The translations under genes were made by a program, and so were the position numbers. Shown piece after piece: positions 5,883-6,431 of a stretch of DNA of 6,431 bases. Origin of the DNA: an uncultured Bacillota bacterium (lineage in GTDB: Bacteria; Bacillota; Clostridia; Peptostreptococcales; Anaerovoracaceae); the NCBI GenBank assembly GCA_946638265.1, contig CAMPBN010000064.1, forward strand, positions 1 to 6,431. Reading direction: 5' to 3'. The notes beneath the pieces are model-generated. The model had not been told where the DNA came from. It was given only the letters and a program-made list of their open reading frames with translations, and made no database searches. How positions within the stretch are numbered: position 1 is the first letter of the stretch; every line of letters starts with the position of its first letter.

Positions 5883-5922
5883 AACGGCGCGTGCTGCATC
5901 AAGCAGCTCACGCCGTTTTTTT
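5883..5922. terminator. Strong, probably bidirectional intrinsic terminator
   Basis: Two 15-base arms (5883-5897 and 5903-5917) pair at 13 positions around the loop ATCAA, with outer stem AACGGCG/CGCCGTT. Seven Ts follow on the plus strand and five on the minus strand. It lies between two convergent genes, the HAD hydrolase and the SLH protein, and probably ends both transcripts. Confidence 0.9.
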
Positions 5923-5939
5923 ACATCTCGATTGTTATT

Positions 5940-6431
5940 CTATTCTGCACTCTCGCCTGCAACCTTGTCTGCGTTCTCATCTGCGTTCTTGTTGCAGTAG
6001 CGCATGAGCATCGTCGCTACTTCTGCACGGCTTGCGTCACCGCCCGGAACGAGCTTGCCGCCCTTGCCGTTGATGATCTCATTCATCACGCACCAGCACA
6101 CAGCCTCGTTCGCCCATGAAGAAACTTCGGAGGCATCGGGATAATTCAGTGTGAACATCCGTGCTACCGGGAATCCCTTGCTCTTGCCGGTGGCATAACG
6201 GTAGAGAATCGTCGCAAATTCTTCACGCGTGATGTCACTGTCCGGCTTGAAATTTCCGTCTCCGATGCCCTCAACGATCTTATTCTCCGATGCCCAGATT
6301 ACGGCCTTTGTGTACCATTGTCCGGTTGCAACATCGCTGAAGCGGTTTTCCGAAGCAGCATTCGGTTCGTTCTCCATGCGGTAGAGGATCGTAACGATCA
6401 TTGCTCTGCTGGTCGTACCATCAGGGGCAAA
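5940..6431 (-). CDS. C-terminal part of an S-layer homology (SLH) repeat surface protein
   Basis: The frame is open from the right edge to TAG at 5940-5942, so the 163 visible residues are only the C-terminal end; the ATG at 6401 lies inside an SLH repeat and is not the start. The end of one SLH repeat is visible (FAPDGTTSRAMIVTILYR). A full repeat follows (FSDVATGQWYTKAVIWASEN through TREEFATILYRYA), then a more divergent one (YPDASEVSSWANEAV through SRAEVATMLMRYC), and a short acidic tail ends the protein. Three SLH repeats normally fold together and bind pyruvylated secondary cell-wall polymer, anchoring an exported protein to the Gram-positive wall. The enzymatic or structural part lies outside the window. 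Two cysteines in and near CWC in the last repeat, plus one in MRYC, are unusual for an exported wall protein. The identity of the full protein is not known. Confidence 0.92.
   Translation of the reverse strand, partial: FAPDGTTSRAMIVTILYRMENEPNAASENRFSDVATGQWYTKAVIWASENKIVEGIGDGNFKPDSDITREEFATILYRYATGKSKGFPVARMFTLNYPDASEVSSWANEAVCWCVMNEIINGKGGKLVPGGDASRAEVATMLMRYCNKNADENADKVAGESAE

Noticed and set aside
5868..6119. Plus-strand frame of 83 codons with a hydrophobic stretch
   Set aside because: It spans the terminator hairpin and is antisense to the SLH repeats, so the hydrophobic segment is a shadow.

Overview
The window looks like chromosome from an anaerobic, Gram-positive-type bacterium, most likely a clostridial Firmicute. 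Signs of this are strong GGAGG-type ribosome binding sites, sigma-A-like promoters, an iron-dependent alcohol dehydrogenase of the type common in fermenting clostridia, a Cof-type HAD phosphatase and a protein ending in S-layer homology (SLH) repeats. The species cannot be named from sequence alone.

Left part (1-3075, minus strand): a tight three-gene operon, read from right to left. It encodes a class III PLP-dependent aminotransferase related to glutamate-1-semialdehyde aminomutase, a class II aldolase with an extra degenerate C-terminal half, and a TetR-family repressor that runs off the left edge. Gaps are 12 and 7 bases, and the repressor's Shine-Dalgarno overlaps the aldolase stop codon, so coupled translation is likely.

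Centre (3076-4404): a 147-base intergenic region holds a near-consensus minus-strand promoter (TTGACG, 17 bases, TATAAT). It also holds a weaker extended -10 plus-strand promoter and, between their two expected start points, an inverted repeat GTGAA-N6-TTCAC. This repeat is a good candidate operator for the operon's own TetR protein. The plus-strand gene encodes a complete group III iron-containing alcohol dehydrogenase. Taken together the enzymes suggest transamination, carbon-carbon cleavage and reduction of the resulting aldehyde, but the substrate cannot be read from the sequence.

Intergenic block (4405-5007): about 600 bases without a credible gene. It starts with a GC-rich 45-bp tandem repeat of about 2.3 copies. 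Next comes an AT-rich array of four 39-bp imperfect palindromes bounded by TTACAGA and TCTGTAA. The first three sit at an exact 82-bp period and the fourth follows with a 40-bp shorter spacer. Part of this array is a 137-bp segment with 18-bp terminal inverted repeats matching at 17 positions, resembling a MITE. The block ends in a promoter for the next gene.

Right part (5008-6431): a complete Cof-type HAD hydrolase on the plus strand, a strong and probably bidirectional terminator, and the C-terminal end of an SLH-repeat surface protein on the minus strand that continues past the right edge.
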